From assembly GCF_000523235.1 (NCBI RefSeq), contig NZ_CP006850.1, forward strand, positions 6,758,001 to 6,822,000: a stretch of 64,000 nt of DNA. Reading direction: 5' to 3'. The notes below the pieces were generated by a model, which searched no databases, was not told the origin of the DNA, and was given only the letters and a program-made list of their open reading frames with translations. Below are positions 8,837 through 17,373 of this stretch, in pieces; position 1 is the first letter of the stretch; each line of letters opens with the position of its first letter. This DNA is from Nocardia nova SH22a (lineage in GTDB: Bacteria; Actinomycetota; Actinomycetes; Mycobacteriales; Mycobacteriaceae). Position numbers and translations under genes: made by a program.

Positions 8837-9727
8837 TCAGTCGGTGCGATTCGAGACCTCGTCGATCAGTTTCAGGGACTCATCTCGTTCGAGTGCAGCG
8901 CCCCAGAGTTGGTTGTACACATAGTCGAGCGCATCGACATCTCGCGCGTTGTCGGTCAGCTCACCGTAGATCGCGGTCTCCATCCAGGCCATGGTCGGCA
9001 GGCGCGGACTCTCGAAGTCCAACAGGTGGAACGTCGCGGCATTGAGACTGGCGATCGACCCCTGCGCATCGAAAGGAATCACGCGCAGGTCCAGATTTTC
9101 TGGGTGACGCTCGACCTGCTCGATGAGGTGTCGCAACTGTTGCCTCTGCACCTCTCGACCACCCACCTGCTGCATCAAGGCCGCTTGGCCGATGATCACC
9201 GACAGCTGCAACGGATCAGGGCCGTCGAGTAGCCGCTGACGCAGCAGTCTCGCTCGGACGCGCTGTTTGGCTTCGATCGGTCGTCCGGTCGACACGATCG
9301 ATGAGACCAGTGCGGCGACATAGTCTTCCGTCTGAAGCAGTCCCGGCACCACACAAACGTCGACGCTGCGAATCCGCTGGGCTCCGGCTTCGAGCCCATA
9401 GAAGCGCATCTGCTCGTCATCGAAGATTGCGGAGAACTCGTTCCACCATCCTCGTTGTTTCGCCATCTCGCGAAGCGAGAGCAACTCGCGTTGCTCGTCG
9501 GGCTCGAACTCGAGTAGGTCCAGGAGTGCGCGCAGCTTTTCCTCGGTCAGGACACCGCGAAAGTGGGTTACCTGTGACCAGTAAGCCGCACTCACTCCAA
9601 GCGCTTTCTGAATCTTGTTGCCAGCGATGCCATGCGATCTGCTCTGCTGGCGGACACGCAGCATCAGCTCCCAACCTGCAACAGCTGGGGACGTTCGGGG
9701 CTTGGGAGCCTCACGCATGTGGTGCAT
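8837..9727 (-). CDS. XRE-family regulator with DUF5753 C-terminal domain
   Basis: This is a 296-residue protein. An N-terminal helix-turn-helix (residues about 15-80, including GNKIQKALGVSAAYWSQVTHF) is followed by a DUF5753 ligand/partner domain. The latter carries the usual FYGLEAGAQRIRSVDVCVVPGLLQTEDYVAAL and VIIGQAALMQQVGG motifs. ATG at 9727 has a second ATG three codons later; either may be used. It is transcribed with the DUF397 gene and is divergent from the gene at 9793, so it may also control that promoter. These pairs act as transcriptional switches in morphological development and antibiotic control in Streptomyces; its role here is unknown. Confidence 0.85.
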   Translation of the reverse strand: MHHMREAPKPRTSPAVAGWELMLRVRQQSRSHGIAGNKIQKALGVSAAYWSQVTHFRGVLTEEKLRALLDLLEFEPDEQRELLSLREMAKQRGWWNEFSAIFDDEQMRFYGLEAGAQRIRSVDVCVVPGLLQTEDYVAALVSSIVSTGRPIEAKQRVRARLLRQRLLDGPDPLQLSVIIGQAALMQQVGGREVQRQQLRHLIEQVERHPENLDLRVIPFDAQGSIASLNAATFHLLDFESPRLPTMAWMETAIYGELTDNARDVDALDYVYNQLWGAALERDESLKLIDEVSNRTD

Positions 9728-9760
9728 GCTACCTCAGTTCACGGTTGAAGTTGACAGAGT

Positions 9761-9793
9761 TGATTACTTAATTTAAGCGAGATACTCTAGCCG
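9761..9793 (+). promoter_or_regulatory. Putative promoter in the XRE/DUF4254 divergent region
   Basis: The 65-base intergenic stretch is locally AT-rich. It contains TTGACA (about 9752), TTGATT (about 9762) and GATACTCT (9781-9788), immediately before the GTG at 9793. TTGATT with a 15-17 base spacer to GATACT or TACTCT is a reasonable plus-strand promoter. The spacing would leave almost no 5' leader. No test of strength is possible here. Confidence 0.35.
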
Positions 9794-10140
9794 TGTTCGG
9801 CGTCACAGTTCGACCTCGGTTCGATTCCTACGGGTGGGAGTGGGTTGCGATGGCGGTGCAGATCGTTGCGGGGGTGTCCATGTGTGGGGATCGGACTCCG
9901 CATCATGCGAGGTCGGTTGGGCAGGAGCGGTGGGTGGTGTCGTTTCTGCCGGGACGCACGCTCACCACCCAGCAGGCGGTCGCTGCGCTTCAAATCGCGG
10001 AGATGACAGGGGAATTGGCGCGGCTGACGCCGTTCGTCGGGCTTACGCCGCTGGAGGCGGTGGGGTTCGCGATGTGGCCGGGGCGGCTGCGCAGAGCGCC
10101 GTGGGATCGCCGGGTCGAAACCGGCGAGGTGCGCGCGTGA
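9793..10140 (+). CDS. Conserved hypothetical protein preceding a DUF4254 gene
   Basis: I cannot name this 115-residue protein. It is globular and Arg-rich at the C-terminus, with no signal peptide or transmembrane segment. The first GTG is at 9793; ATG at 9850 (MAVQIVAGVSMCGDRTPHHA) is a credible alternative and begins the better-looking sequence. Its stop overlaps the GTG of the following DUF4254 gene (GTGA at 10137-10140), so the two are coupled. Confidence 0.5.
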   Translation: MFGVTVRPRFDSYGWEWVAMAVQIVAGVSMCGDRTPHHARSVGQERWVVSFLPGRTLTTQQAVAALQIAEMTGELARLTPFVGLTPLEAVGFAMWPGRLRRAPWDRRVETGEVRA

Positions 10141-10583
10141 TCGGGGACCGGCTGCCGTCGCGGGAGTTGGTGCTCGCGGCGTGTGCGGGGCGGGTCGCCG
10201 TGGGGCATCCGCTCCTGGCCGCGGCGCGCGGGCTGGCGGAACTCTACGGGGAACAGTTGCCCAGCTCGTCGCACGAAATGGTCTGCGAGCGAACGCAGTT
10301 GGCGCGGCGGATCGATCGGTGGGTCACGACGAAGGTTCCGCGACCACACGGCGCGGCACCGATGCACAGCGAGACGGTGGGGATGGTGGTCGATCGCCTC
10401 GCTCGTTGCTTCGTCACCGCGCACGGCAGTCTCACTGCTGCCGTTACGCCTTGGGATCGACATTGCGCGTGGCGGTGTTTGGCGGAGATCTCGCTGGCCT
10501 ATGCGGATCTGTCCGATGAACTGAACACCGGCAATCGACGAATTCCCGAATTCACCGGCGCGACGGCGCAATTCGCCTTCTAG
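10137..10583 (+). CDS. DUF4254 domain protein
   Basis: This is a 148-residue helical protein: LPSRELVLAACAGR, then HPLLAAARGLAELYGEQL, then a central R-R-IDRWV and HSETVGMVVDRLARCFVTA, and a C-terminal W-R-CLAEISLAYADLSDELNTGNRRIPEF. This is the DUF4254 pattern (PF14063), a family common in Nocardia and without a known function. The start GTG at 10137 overlaps the upstream stop. The frame extends further upstream but that part overlaps the preceding gene. Confidence 0.75.
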   Translation: MIGDRLPSRELVLAACAGRVAVGHPLLAAARGLAELYGEQLPSSSHEMVCERTQLARRIDRWVTTKVPRPHGAAPMHSETVGMVVDRLARCFVTAHGSLTAAVTPWDRHCAWRCLAEISLAYADLSDELNTGNRRIPEFTGATAQFAF

Positions 10584-10634
10584 TGCGCTCGACCGCCGAT
10601 ATCTCGAAACCGAATTCGTTCGCCGCACAACTGA

Positions 10635-11381
10635 TCAGCTCGAGAGGGTTGCCAACACCTCGGACTTCAATAGATCCCGGATGCGGTCCCACGGGTACAG
10701 CACCGGGTGAAAGTCGCCTGCCACGTGCGCTACCGGGAAATACACCGTCAGCCCCTCGGGAGACGGGACCCAGTTCACGAAGGACACCTCACTGCGCGCC
10801 GGTTCCGACAGTGGCGGCTCCCCGGAAGGCACCAAGGTCGGCGCCATGACCGCCAGGGCCGTCCATGCGCTGTCCGGATCGTTCAAGGCGGATGCCAGCC
10901 GGACAGGCTGTGCCGTACCGGTATCTATGACGATCGTGCCGAGTTGGTTGGTCGGGTGCGGGCCGCCGAAGTTGTAGCTGGTGACCAGGATTCCCGCGAT
11001 CACGTGGTCGCCGATGCGGGTCACGTGGCTGGAATCGGCGCACCTGTACGGCAATCCACCGTCCACGATCATGCCCGTGGCCTCCGTCACCCGGTCGGTC
11101 AGCGACGCGCGCATGGCGGTATTGAACTTCTCGCGCACGGCATCGTCGCCGCCCGCGAGTTGCGGCACCGTGACGTCGTAGGCCACCTGCGCGTTCTGAT
11201 TGCGTTCACGGTCCCGGGTCACCTGATAGCGAGCGGGCGTGCCCGGCGTGGTCGCCGGGCACGGGTCCGCATTCGCGTTCTGCGGCGCGACAGGTGGTGA
11301 GGACGAACCGTCGTCACCGGAACCGCACGCGGACAATGTCGATATCAGCAGCACTGAAGCGAGCACGATGATCCGACGCAC
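10635..11381 (-). CDS. Secreted lipoprotein, DUF3298/RsiV-like
   Basis: This is a 248-residue exported lipoprotein. The signal peptide MRRIIVLASVLLISTLSAC ends in a lipobox (L-S-A-C), so Cys19 is the likely lipidated residue. A Gly/Ser/Pro linker follows, then a domain with the DUF3298 pattern: paired beta strands and helices, GGPHPTNQLGTIVIDT, and a C-terminal LTVYFPVAHVAGDFHPVLYPWDRIRDLL. The family includes the anti-sigma factor RsiV and mycobacterial secreted proteins; no anti-sigma domain is present here. It stands alone, convergent with the DUF4254 gene. A surface or ligand-binding role is inferred from the fold only. Confidence 0.75.
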   Translation of the reverse strand: MRRIIVLASVLLISTLSACGSGDDGSSSPPVAPQNANADPCPATTPGTPARYQVTRDRERNQNAQVAYDVTVPQLAGGDDAVREKFNTAMRASLTDRVTEATGMIVDGGLPYRCADSSHVTRIGDHVIAGILVTSYNFGGPHPTNQLGTIVIDTGTAQPVRLASALNDPDSAWTALAVMAPTLVPSGEPPLSEPARSEVSFVNWVPSPEGLTVYFPVAHVAGDFHPVLYPWDRIRDLLKSEVLATLSS

Positions 11382-11716
11382 CAGTCACCCCCATTTCTCC
11401 CCGGCCGAAACTTTTCGGCAAGAATAGCCCAGCGCGACCGACGGACGACCAGACCTCGACGACCTTTACGGCCTGGTCACGGTGGCGACCGGGCGCGGGA
11501 TCGCCGCCAGGGTCGCCTGGCCGATCCACCGCGGGATCTGCGAGCGGATCGGGCGTGATTCCCAGCTCGACCGCTCCGGCGGCGCCCGCCATCAGCATCG
11601 CCGCTATCGAGTAGGCCCGACGCGTAGGAGACCGGGCGCAAGAGGCTCGCGAACCTGCGGCCACAGCGCGTCGAAACCGAGTGTCGAAGTAGAGCCGTTG
11701 GCCGACGGCGGGAGCG
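11382..11716. other. 335-base intergenic stretch, no supported gene
   Basis: This holds the upstream region of the DUF3298 lipoprotein and the downstream region of the gene at 11717-12205. Open frames are present on both strands, but none has a convincing start, RBS or recognisable protein. One minus-strand frame has a short Ala-rich hydrophobic stretch and overlaps the lipoprotein start. I see nothing else in it. Confidence 0.5.
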
Positions 11717-12205
11717 CTACGACTCCCACCGTCGCATATCCTCGGCGTTCCCGATCCTGATGCCGAAGGTCCAGCCGGGGTCGAAGAACAGCCAGTAGCG
11801 GGACTCGAGTTCTAGTGCCAGACCTTGGAGTACCCCCTTGGCGAGATCGGCCCCACCGCCCGAGTAGGGACGAATCGCCGTGCAGCGGAGCTGCGACCAT
11901 CCGTCGCCGAAAAGCTGTTCGCCCCAGGACATCTGGGCTATCTCGTCGTCGGCTTCCGCAGCGGCGCGTTCGAAGAATTCGACCCCGCCGAGGGATACGG
12001 AGTCTGTCGAGGTCACCGTCAACTGGTTCGAATGGAAGGCTGATTCGAGCCGCAAGGCTCCGGTGTCGAGGACGACATGTACCACCGTCGGATGTGGACG
12101 GAACACCGGGACGGAACCTGGGTCCCGGTCGATCAGACCGGGGACCAGAACATCGGTCACCGACCGATGGTGCAGCGCTTCTTCGACGCTCTGCCAGTTC
12201 TGCAC
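11717..12205 (-). CDS. Hypothetical protein (162 aa)
   Basis: I do not recognise this protein. It starts VQNWQSVEEALHHRSVTDVL and is acidic and soluble, without signal or membrane segments. It ends in a Trp/Arg-containing tail (AEDMRRWES). GTG at 12205 is chosen because AGGAG lies six bases upstream; a longer frame to 12298 would add 31 Pro/Arg-rich residues typical of non-coding GC-rich DNA. It is divergent from the DUF1444-like gene 122 bases away. Confidence 0.55.
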   Translation of the reverse strand: MQNWQSVEEALHHRSVTDVLVPGLIDRDPGSVPVFRPHPTVVHVVLDTGALRLESAFHSNQLTVTSTDSVSLGGVEFFERAAAEADDEIAQMSWGEQLFGDGWSQLRCTAIRPYSGGGADLAKGVLQGLALELESRYWLFFDPGWTFGIRIGNAEDMRRWES

Positions 12206-12313
12206 GGTTCGCTCCTGCCTGTGAGGTCTATCAGGTTTCGAGGGTGCACCTCGCGGGGATGGATTCGAAGGCGACTTCCCATCAGCGGCCGTGCGCACCT
12301 TCGCTTACGCACA

Positions 12314-12319
12314 TAGAGT
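12314..12319 (+). promoter_or_regulatory. -10-like TAGAGT ahead of a GTG start (leaderless pattern)
   Basis: TAGAGT is followed by eight bases and then the GTG at 12328, with no Shine-Dalgarno sequence between. This is the spacing expected when transcription begins at the start codon. Confidence 0.4.
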
Positions 12320-12327
12320 CTCCCCAC

Positions 12328-13530
12328 GTGGGGACAAATGATCACCAATATGCGTTCGCTCAGCTGGTTCTGCTCAGGATGGCGAGATCCGGGGTCGCCG
12401 GATCGGCCCCGGTTCGGTATCGGCCGGATGAGTTCGCACTCTCGGTCGGCGAGGATCAGGTGCTGTTCCTGGGCAACCTCTTCCAGGAGACCGAGGGGTT
12501 GACCGATGAGGAACGTGATGCGCGCATCGACCGATTCGTCACCGCGATTCTGAGTTCCGTTGCACCCGAATCCAGTTGGGACGAGGCGCAAGCGGCACTG
12601 CGGCCGATCCTGCGCCCGGTGACCTATGGGCTCGGGGCGGGTGACATGCTCGAACCGTTGGTGCGCCAGGCTTTTCCGTTCATCAATGAGATGGTTGCGA
12701 TCGACCGGGAGGACACCCGCGCCATCGTGACCGGGGCAGATGCCGAGAAGTGGGGTGTGTCGGCCGAGGATGTGTTCGCTCGTGCCCGCGAGAATCTCGC
12801 CGCGACGATGGCGCCCGCCGAACTCGAGCCGCGGTCACTGATCCGCTTCGTCGACGATGGCAGCGGCTACTTCGCTTCCTATCCATTGATTCCGGAATGG
12901 TTTGCGGCACTGGTCAGTTCGGAGACCCGTCCCGTCGTCTTCATCCCCGATGTGGATACGCTGCTGCTCGTCCCGGACGATCCCGAGATCCTGGATTCGA
13001 TCTTCGAGATGGTCGAGGAGCAGTACCGGGACGCACCCCGCCCGCTGTCTCCACAGGGCTACACAATCGATGATCACGGCAGCGTCGTCCCCTTCGACCG
13101 AGCCGGTCCGCATCCCGCGTCACCTGCCGCACGGCGCGCCGCCGCCGGGCTCGCCGTCTCCGAGTACACCGTGCAATCCGGTTGGATCAGCAACCAATTC
13201 GACACCTACCTCGAACTCGACGAGTACGGCCTCGATCCGGCATACCCCGGCACCCCACTCTTCGTGGACGGGGACGATGGTCCGTGCACCGTCACCACGT
13301 GGGGCGAGGGGGTCGAATTCCTGCTCCCCCGAGCCGATTACATCGCCTTCTGTCTCATGGACGAGCAGGAGCAGATCAGCACCCTGTGCACCGTGCCGTT
13401 CGAGACGGCCGTCGAGCTCACCGGTATCACGGCCGTCCCCGGAATGACTCCGGAACGGTTCGAGGCCCGGCATTGGCCGGAACCGGAAACGCTGGCGGCG
13501 CTGGCCCGGGCTGACGTCGTGCTGACCTGA
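12328..13530 (+). CDS. DUF1444/YtpQ-like protein (400 aa)
   Basis: This is a soluble acidic 400-residue protein. The central part reads AFPFINEMVAIDREDTRAIVTGADAEKWGVSAEDVFARARENL and later RPVVFIPDVDTLLLVPDD, which resembles the DUF1444 family (B. subtilis YtpQ). The N-terminal 90 residues and the C-terminal 150 (ending in a DUF-like LTGITAVPGMTPERFEARHW) are outside that core and I do not recognise them. GTG 12328 has no Shine-Dalgarno but does have TAGAGT eight bases upstream. Function is unknown. Confidence 0.55.
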   Translation: MGTNDHQYAFAQLVLLRMARSGVAGSAPVRYRPDEFALSVGEDQVLFLGNLFQETEGLTDEERDARIDRFVTAILSSVAPESSWDEAQAALRPILRPVTYGLGAGDMLEPLVRQAFPFINEMVAIDREDTRAIVTGADAEKWGVSAEDVFARARENLAATMAPAELEPRSLIRFVDDGSGYFASYPLIPEWFAALVSSETRPVVFIPDVDTLLLVPDDPEILDSIFEMVEEQYRDAPRPLSPQGYTIDDHGSVVPFDRAGPHPASPAARRAAAGLAVSEYTVQSGWISNQFDTYLELDEYGLDPAYPGTPLFVDGDDGPCTVTTWGEGVEFLLPRADYIAFCLMDEQEQISTLCTVPFETAVELTGITAVPGMTPERFEARHWPEPETLAALARADVVLT

Positions 13531-13619
13531 CCTGGGATCCCGTTCACGCACAGGGCTGAGGCACGGGCGACAGATCGTTCGGCGTCGCGCACTCGGCCTC
13601 GTACCTCGGCGAGCAGTGA

Positions 13620-13676
13620 GCCATCTATAGATGGCAAGATTGATACGGGCAGTTCAACAGGCCATCTATAGATGGT
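13620..13676. promoter_or_regulatory. Paired 16-bp palindromes at the XRE gene
   Basis: GCCATCTATAGATGGC is a perfect palindrome at 13620-13635. A second copy with one end mismatch lies at 13661-13676, 41 bases further on (about four helical turns). The same sequence occurs upstream of two ESX gene groups (17495 and 21585). Its place at the 5' end of an XRE regulator suggests an autoregulatory operator. The first copy overlaps the ATG at 13631. Confidence 0.7.
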
Positions 13677-13984
13677 CGACTCGCGCGCCGCGCCTCGGAA
13701 ATCTCGTTGAGGTGCCCGAATCAGCCGTCGAGAAGCATCTAGCAGTGCTCTTGGGACAACGGCTGGCCACCCTCCGCGAGGGCAGGGGTCTGACGCAGGA
13801 GGAGGTTGCGCACGCCGCTGGCATCAGTCGCAACCATTACCAATTGCTCGAGAACGGCTGGAGCGTGCGCAGGACGAAGGCGCCTGCCAACCCGAGGCTT
13901 TCGACGCTGATCGCGCTCAGCGAGGTGCTCGGCACGACGGTGCCCGAACTCATCGATGAGATGTTCGGCAGGGCCGCGGGCTGA
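13631..13984 (+). CDS. XRE-family helix-turn-helix regulator
   Basis: The DNA-binding domain spans about residues 38-80: GQRLATLREGRGLTQEEVAHAAGISRNHYQLLENG, followed by a short C-terminal helix pair (STLIALSEVLGTTVPELIDEMF). No effector domain is present, so it resembles a small phage-like or toxin-antitoxin repressor. The start is uncertain. ATG 13631 lies inside the first palindrome, and a GTG at 13712 (VPESAVEKHLAVLL) would place both palindromes upstream and give 90 residues. It is the only regulator beside the ESX groups and is the best candidate to bind the repeated palindrome. That link is inferred from position. Confidence 0.8.
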   Translation: MARLIRAVQQAIYRWSTRAPRLGNLVEVPESAVEKHLAVLLGQRLATLREGRGLTQEEVAHAAGISRNHYQLLENGWSVRRTKAPANPRLSTLIALSEVLGTTVPELIDEMFGRAAG

Positions 13985-14005
13985 ACACTCTTCGTTCAGA
14001 GAACG

Positions 14006-14602
14006 TCAGTTGTCGGCTCCGACAGTAGGCTCGATCAACTCGGCCAGGTCGACCATTCCAGTGCAGGGATCGTAGGACATGCTGTCCGGCATGCTGGTCC
14101 GAATGAGTGCCACATCACCGAATTTGGTGGGGAAATACAGGTAGCATTTTTCACTTTGATACATGGGTTTCGCCGAGAATCCATCCCTCCCGTTCACCGT
14201 AACGGTGGTCACGGGATCATGTCGGTATGCCGGATTTTCCCAGAATTTTTTATCCTCCGCTAGACTCGTGTTGCTCGAGGCGATCTTCAGGCCATATGCT
14301 GAACTCGAACCTTCGAAGAAACTGCATCCCAGTATAATTTTCGGCGGCGAGACTTCGCCCGCATATCTTTTTCGGGTGTCCGGGTTGTAGCCAGCTTTAC
14401 GAATTGCGCTGTCAGGAATCATCGTGCATGGATCATAGGACACTTTAGGATTGATTTCCGGCCCCTGCGGCGGTGGCTGCAGGCTGGAAGCCGTCAATGT
14501 ACCCTGAGCGCTCGAATCTACGTCGCGAGGAGCGGAAGGCGTACCACAACCACTACACCCGAATATCACTAGCGCAGCGAGCGTTCCGGTGACTCTTTTC
14601 AT
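14006..14602 (-). CDS. DUF3558 lipoprotein (198 aa)
   Basis: The signal peptide MKRVTGTLAALVIFGCSGC carries a lipobox-like F-G-C-S-G-C; the second Cys is the better lipidation site. The mature domain has the DUF3558 marks: VSYDPCTMIPDSAIRKAGYNPDT, a conserved GCSFFE, and a second DPCTGMVDLAE. These Cys pairs probably form disulfides outside the cell. ATG 14602 overlaps the stop of the 797-residue gene (ATGA), so it is the last gene of the EspC-like/WXG operon. DUF3558 lipoproteins recur in this island (20765-21343), suggesting a role linked to ESX substrates at the cell surface. Confidence 0.8.
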   Translation of the reverse strand: MKRVTGTLAALVIFGCSGCGTPSAPRDVDSSAQGTLTASSLQPPPQGPEINPKVSYDPCTMIPDSAIRKAGYNPDTRKRYAGEVSPPKIILGCSFFEGSSSAYGLKIASSNTSLAEDKKFWENPAYRHDPVTTVTVNGRDGFSAKPMYQSEKCYLYFPTKFGDVALIRTSMPDSMSYDPCTGMVDLAELIEPTVGADN

Positions 14603-16992
14603 TTCCCCGCCCCTGGCGGCCTTTGTCTACCTCGGGGAGCGACCTCTGATTCCAGAATCGGACCATTATTCGAAGGATCTGCTTCCGGGAAGATGTTTCC
14701 ATGGTGATTGGCATTCATATCGAATGCAAATCTGTTGTATGCATTTCTCCACGAATTGAGCCCATTTCCCGATGCAACATTGCGCCAATCTTCCGCTAGA
14801 TTTCCACCATCGGGTTGGTCGAAATAGTGAGCGGACTCCGGATGCTGCTGAACGTAGCTTTGAACTTGCAGATACTGGCTCCTGATCGGATCGTTCGCGA
14901 TGGCATCATTGATAGCTTTCAGCTGGGAGGATACCTTGTCATCAGCCAAGGGATGCGCCGGATCGGCCGGATTGGGAATGACATCGGCTTTGATGTACGA
15001 GTCCACGGTTGCGGCGATTCCTCCTACGACAGGCCCGCTTTCCGGGCCCATGGTGATCGATGCCGCAGTCTGCACCACGCTGGTTACTCCATCGGCAAAA
15101 ACCCCTCGGTCGGCATACTCTTGCGAGGCTTGGTAAGAGCGTTGCGCGGCATGGGCACTGATTTCAGAAGAAATCCCTGTTTGCATGGCCTTTTGCAGGC
15201 TTTCTGCATTTGTCAGCAATGCGGGTGCCTGGTCGGTGTCGGCCCCCGAGGCGTAAGCGATCGCGTCGTGCCATTGCATGCCCGCGCTGTTGATCGTCCG
15301 CGCGGCCTGGGGGTCGGAGTCGAGTACAGAAAACATCTTGGCCAGGCCATCGTCGTTTACGGGCGATTGGAGCAGATGTCCGGAGGAATCCGTCGGGGCG
15401 CTGTTGAGTATGTTGACGCCCGGATAGTCGGTGACGCCGGCAAAATTTCCGAGGTACGGCGCCATCGTGTTGGCGAGGGATCGGGTAACGCCGGGGCTGT
15501 ATTCGCCTATGGGATGGTCCGGGCTGTTCAGTATCTGCTGATTGTTCGGATCGCCGAGAATGCCGGCCAGGCCGTACGCGGTCTGCCCCGCTTGATTGTT
15601 GGCGAAACTTCCCTTGGGCTGGGACGCATCCTCGCCGATCCATTTGAAGAGGTTCTCGGCGCCGTGCTGATCCGGTGTCCACTCGTGTTTCAGGATGTCC
15701 ACCACATGTTGGTTGCCGAAGTACTTGCCGCCGTGGTCGCACGTGACGCCCATCCGGTCCGCCGCCGCGCGCGCGTCGGAGCCCGCCGGGGCGTTGGCAT
15801 CGGCCAGGACGGCATCGTGGATGGCGGCGTGGTCGCCGGAGGCGTTGCTCAGCAGACCGTCGGCGAGGTTGGCCGCGTTCTTCGTGTTGACGTCGAAATA
15901 GGCGTCCGGATTCGAGGCGGCGGCGATTTCCGCGCCTTGTTTGAGCATGCCGCGGTTGATGTCGCTGCCTTGAATCGTTTTGTCGCCCTTGGACATTATC
16001 GAGTCGATGGCGCGAAGGTCATCCCAGTTGTTCACATGATGCGAACCGAACGGGATCGACTTGACCGGATCGTTCGTCAGCGCACGTTGGACAGTATCGG
16101 GCAGCTGGTTCATGCCGCCGGAGGCATTACTCGGCGCCCCGTCGAGCCCCGCCGCGTGGACCTGCGGGTCCGAGACGATGCGGAAGCCGTCGGCGACCGC
16201 CGACTGCACCTGGTCGTGACCGTTGCCGCCGAGTTTGCTTCCGAGATTCGCGATGTCCTCACCACTCATCCCGTTCATCCCCTTCGACAGGGCCTGGAGA
16301 TACTCGAATTGCGGGAGGTTGACACCCTTTCCGTTGGCCAGCGCGTCCTTGTCCTCCGGAGTGAGATCGGTGGCGGCGCGCAGGCGCTCCAGTGTGGCCG
16401 CGTCGGCGGTGCCGTTGCGCACTGCTTCCAGGTCGGCCTCGGCCTGCTGCGCGGTGAACTGGTCCGCGGGATTCTCCGTGTGTTTTTCCGCGGTGGCAGG
16501 TGCGGTCCCCGAAATCGAACCCACCGCCTCGGCTATCTTGGGCGCCCACTTGTCGATCGCCTCACCGAGCTGCTGCGACAAACTCTTCAGACTGGCGGTG
16601 GCGTTGTCGGCTCTCTGCTGAAGGTCGGGGTTGTCGACGTCGTGCGTATCGATGACATAGTCTTCGCCGATCGTCCATCCGGGAAACGAGTTGTTGCGGA
16701 CGTGGGACTGGATCTGCTCGATGAGCCACCCGGTATCGCCTTCGGCTCCCTGCAGCGCGGTTGCCAGGTCGTCGTAGGCGGTGGCGACCGCGCGCTGCTG
16801 GGTCTTTTCCCGGTCCGCTCGGTCGGCTGCCGCCTCGAAGGCCGCGCCCGACCAATCGAGGCCGTGAATGGTCCGATTCATCATGTCGGCATCCGTATCG
16901 ATGGCATCGCGGATCTTGGCCGCATCGGCAGCGATCTCGCCCAACGCTCCGGTTTTCCATCCCATCACTTGGGATTTGGGCGGGATAGCCAT
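14599..16992 (-). CDS. Large WXG-fold ESX-associated protein (797 aa)
   Basis: The first 130 residues are helical with a WXG turn (LDWSGAAFEAA near residue 45) and resemble the N-terminal domain of large actinobacterial ESX substrates. The rest is mostly alpha-helical and acidic, with recurring Asp/Asn-rich loops, and I recall relatives annotated only as TPR-repeat-region proteins. I see no enzyme motif, signal peptide or clear transmembrane segment; one apolar stretch (VVGGIAATVDSYI) lies near residue 675. The start is two bases after the stop of the EspC-like gene, and the end overlaps the DUF3558 lipoprotein start. A secreted effector or structural substrate is likely, its activity unknown. 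Confidence 0.7.
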   Translation of the reverse strand: MAIPPKSQVMGWKTGALGEIAADAAKIRDAIDTDADMMNRTIHGLDWSGAAFEAAADRADREKTQQRAVATAYDDLATALQGAEGDTGWLIEQIQSHVRNNSFPGWTIGEDYVIDTHDVDNPDLQQRADNATASLKSLSQQLGEAIDKWAPKIAEAVGSISGTAPATAEKHTENPADQFTAQQAEADLEAVRNGTADAATLERLRAATDLTPEDKDALANGKGVNLPQFEYLQALSKGMNGMSGEDIANLGSKLGGNGHDQVQSAVADGFRIVSDPQVHAAGLDGAPSNASGGMNQLPDTVQRALTNDPVKSIPFGSHHVNNWDDLRAIDSIMSKGDKTIQGSDINRGMLKQGAEIAAASNPDAYFDVNTKNAANLADGLLSNASGDHAAIHDAVLADANAPAGSDARAAADRMGVTCDHGGKYFGNQHVVDILKHEWTPDQHGAENLFKWIGEDASQPKGSFANNQAGQTAYGLAGILGDPNNQQILNSPDHPIGEYSPGVTRSLANTMAPYLGNFAGVTDYPGVNILNSAPTDSSGHLLQSPVNDDGLAKMFSVLDSDPQAARTINSAGMQWHDAIAYASGADTDQAPALLTNAESLQKAMQTGISSEISAHAAQRSYQASQEYADRGVFADGVTSVVQTAASITMGPESGPVVGGIAATVDSYIKADVIPNPADPAHPLADDKVSSQLKAINDAIANDPIRSQYLQVQSYVQQHPESAHYFDQPDGGNLAEDWRNVASGNGLNSWRNAYNRFAFDMNANHHGNIFPEADPSNNGPILESEVAPRGRQRPPGAGK

Positions 16993-16993
16993 A

Positions 16994-17305
16994 TCAGTTG
17001 CCCTTACCGTTCAAGTCACCGAACTCCGCCAGTTTCTGCGCCAATTCCTCGTCCTGCCCTTGGAATATGGCGGCGGTGGAGTAAAGCAACTCGGCCAGCC
17101 CCGCATGGCGTGACGACAAGGTGCGCTTGGCCTGCGAGCTGGCATCATCCGCACCGGACAGCGCGGCGGCAATCGGCGACCCCTGCAAAGCCGTCACCCC
17201 ACGCCCGGCATCGAGCAGCGGATAAACCTTCGCATCGTGGACTGCCTCACCCAGCCTGCCGAGACTGATCCCGGCTTCGCGCAAGGATTCCGGAGTGATC
17301 TTCAT
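16994..17305 (-). CDS. EspC-like ESX secretion-associated protein (103 aa)
   Basis: This is a small helical protein starting MKITPESLREAGISLGRLGEAVHDAK and ending LAQKLAEFGDLNGKGN. It has the size and two-helix layout of EspC-family (PF10824) proteins and WXG100-like partners, although a WXG turn is not visible. ATG 17305 is preceded by AGGGGG at a suitable distance. It is first in an operon with the 797-residue WXG protein and the DUF3558 lipoprotein, in the same order as at 2705-3028. It is probably the co-secreted partner or chaperone of the large protein. Confidence 0.7.
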   Translation of the reverse strand: MKITPESLREAGISLGRLGEAVHDAKVYPLLDAGRGVTALQGSPIAAALSGADDASSQAKRTLSSRHAGLAELLYSTAAIFQGQDEELAQKLAEFGDLNGKGN

Positions 17306-17373
17306 ACTCGCCCCCTGAGATGGACTCTCGGCCCATTCTCCCTGGCCATCTGTCCCCCTCGGTCCGCTCTTCA

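Noticed and set aside
11314-11664. Possible minus-strand gene with a short hydrophobic segment
   Set aside because: It lacks an RBS, overlaps the lipoprotein start and reads like Pro/Gly/Arg GC noise.
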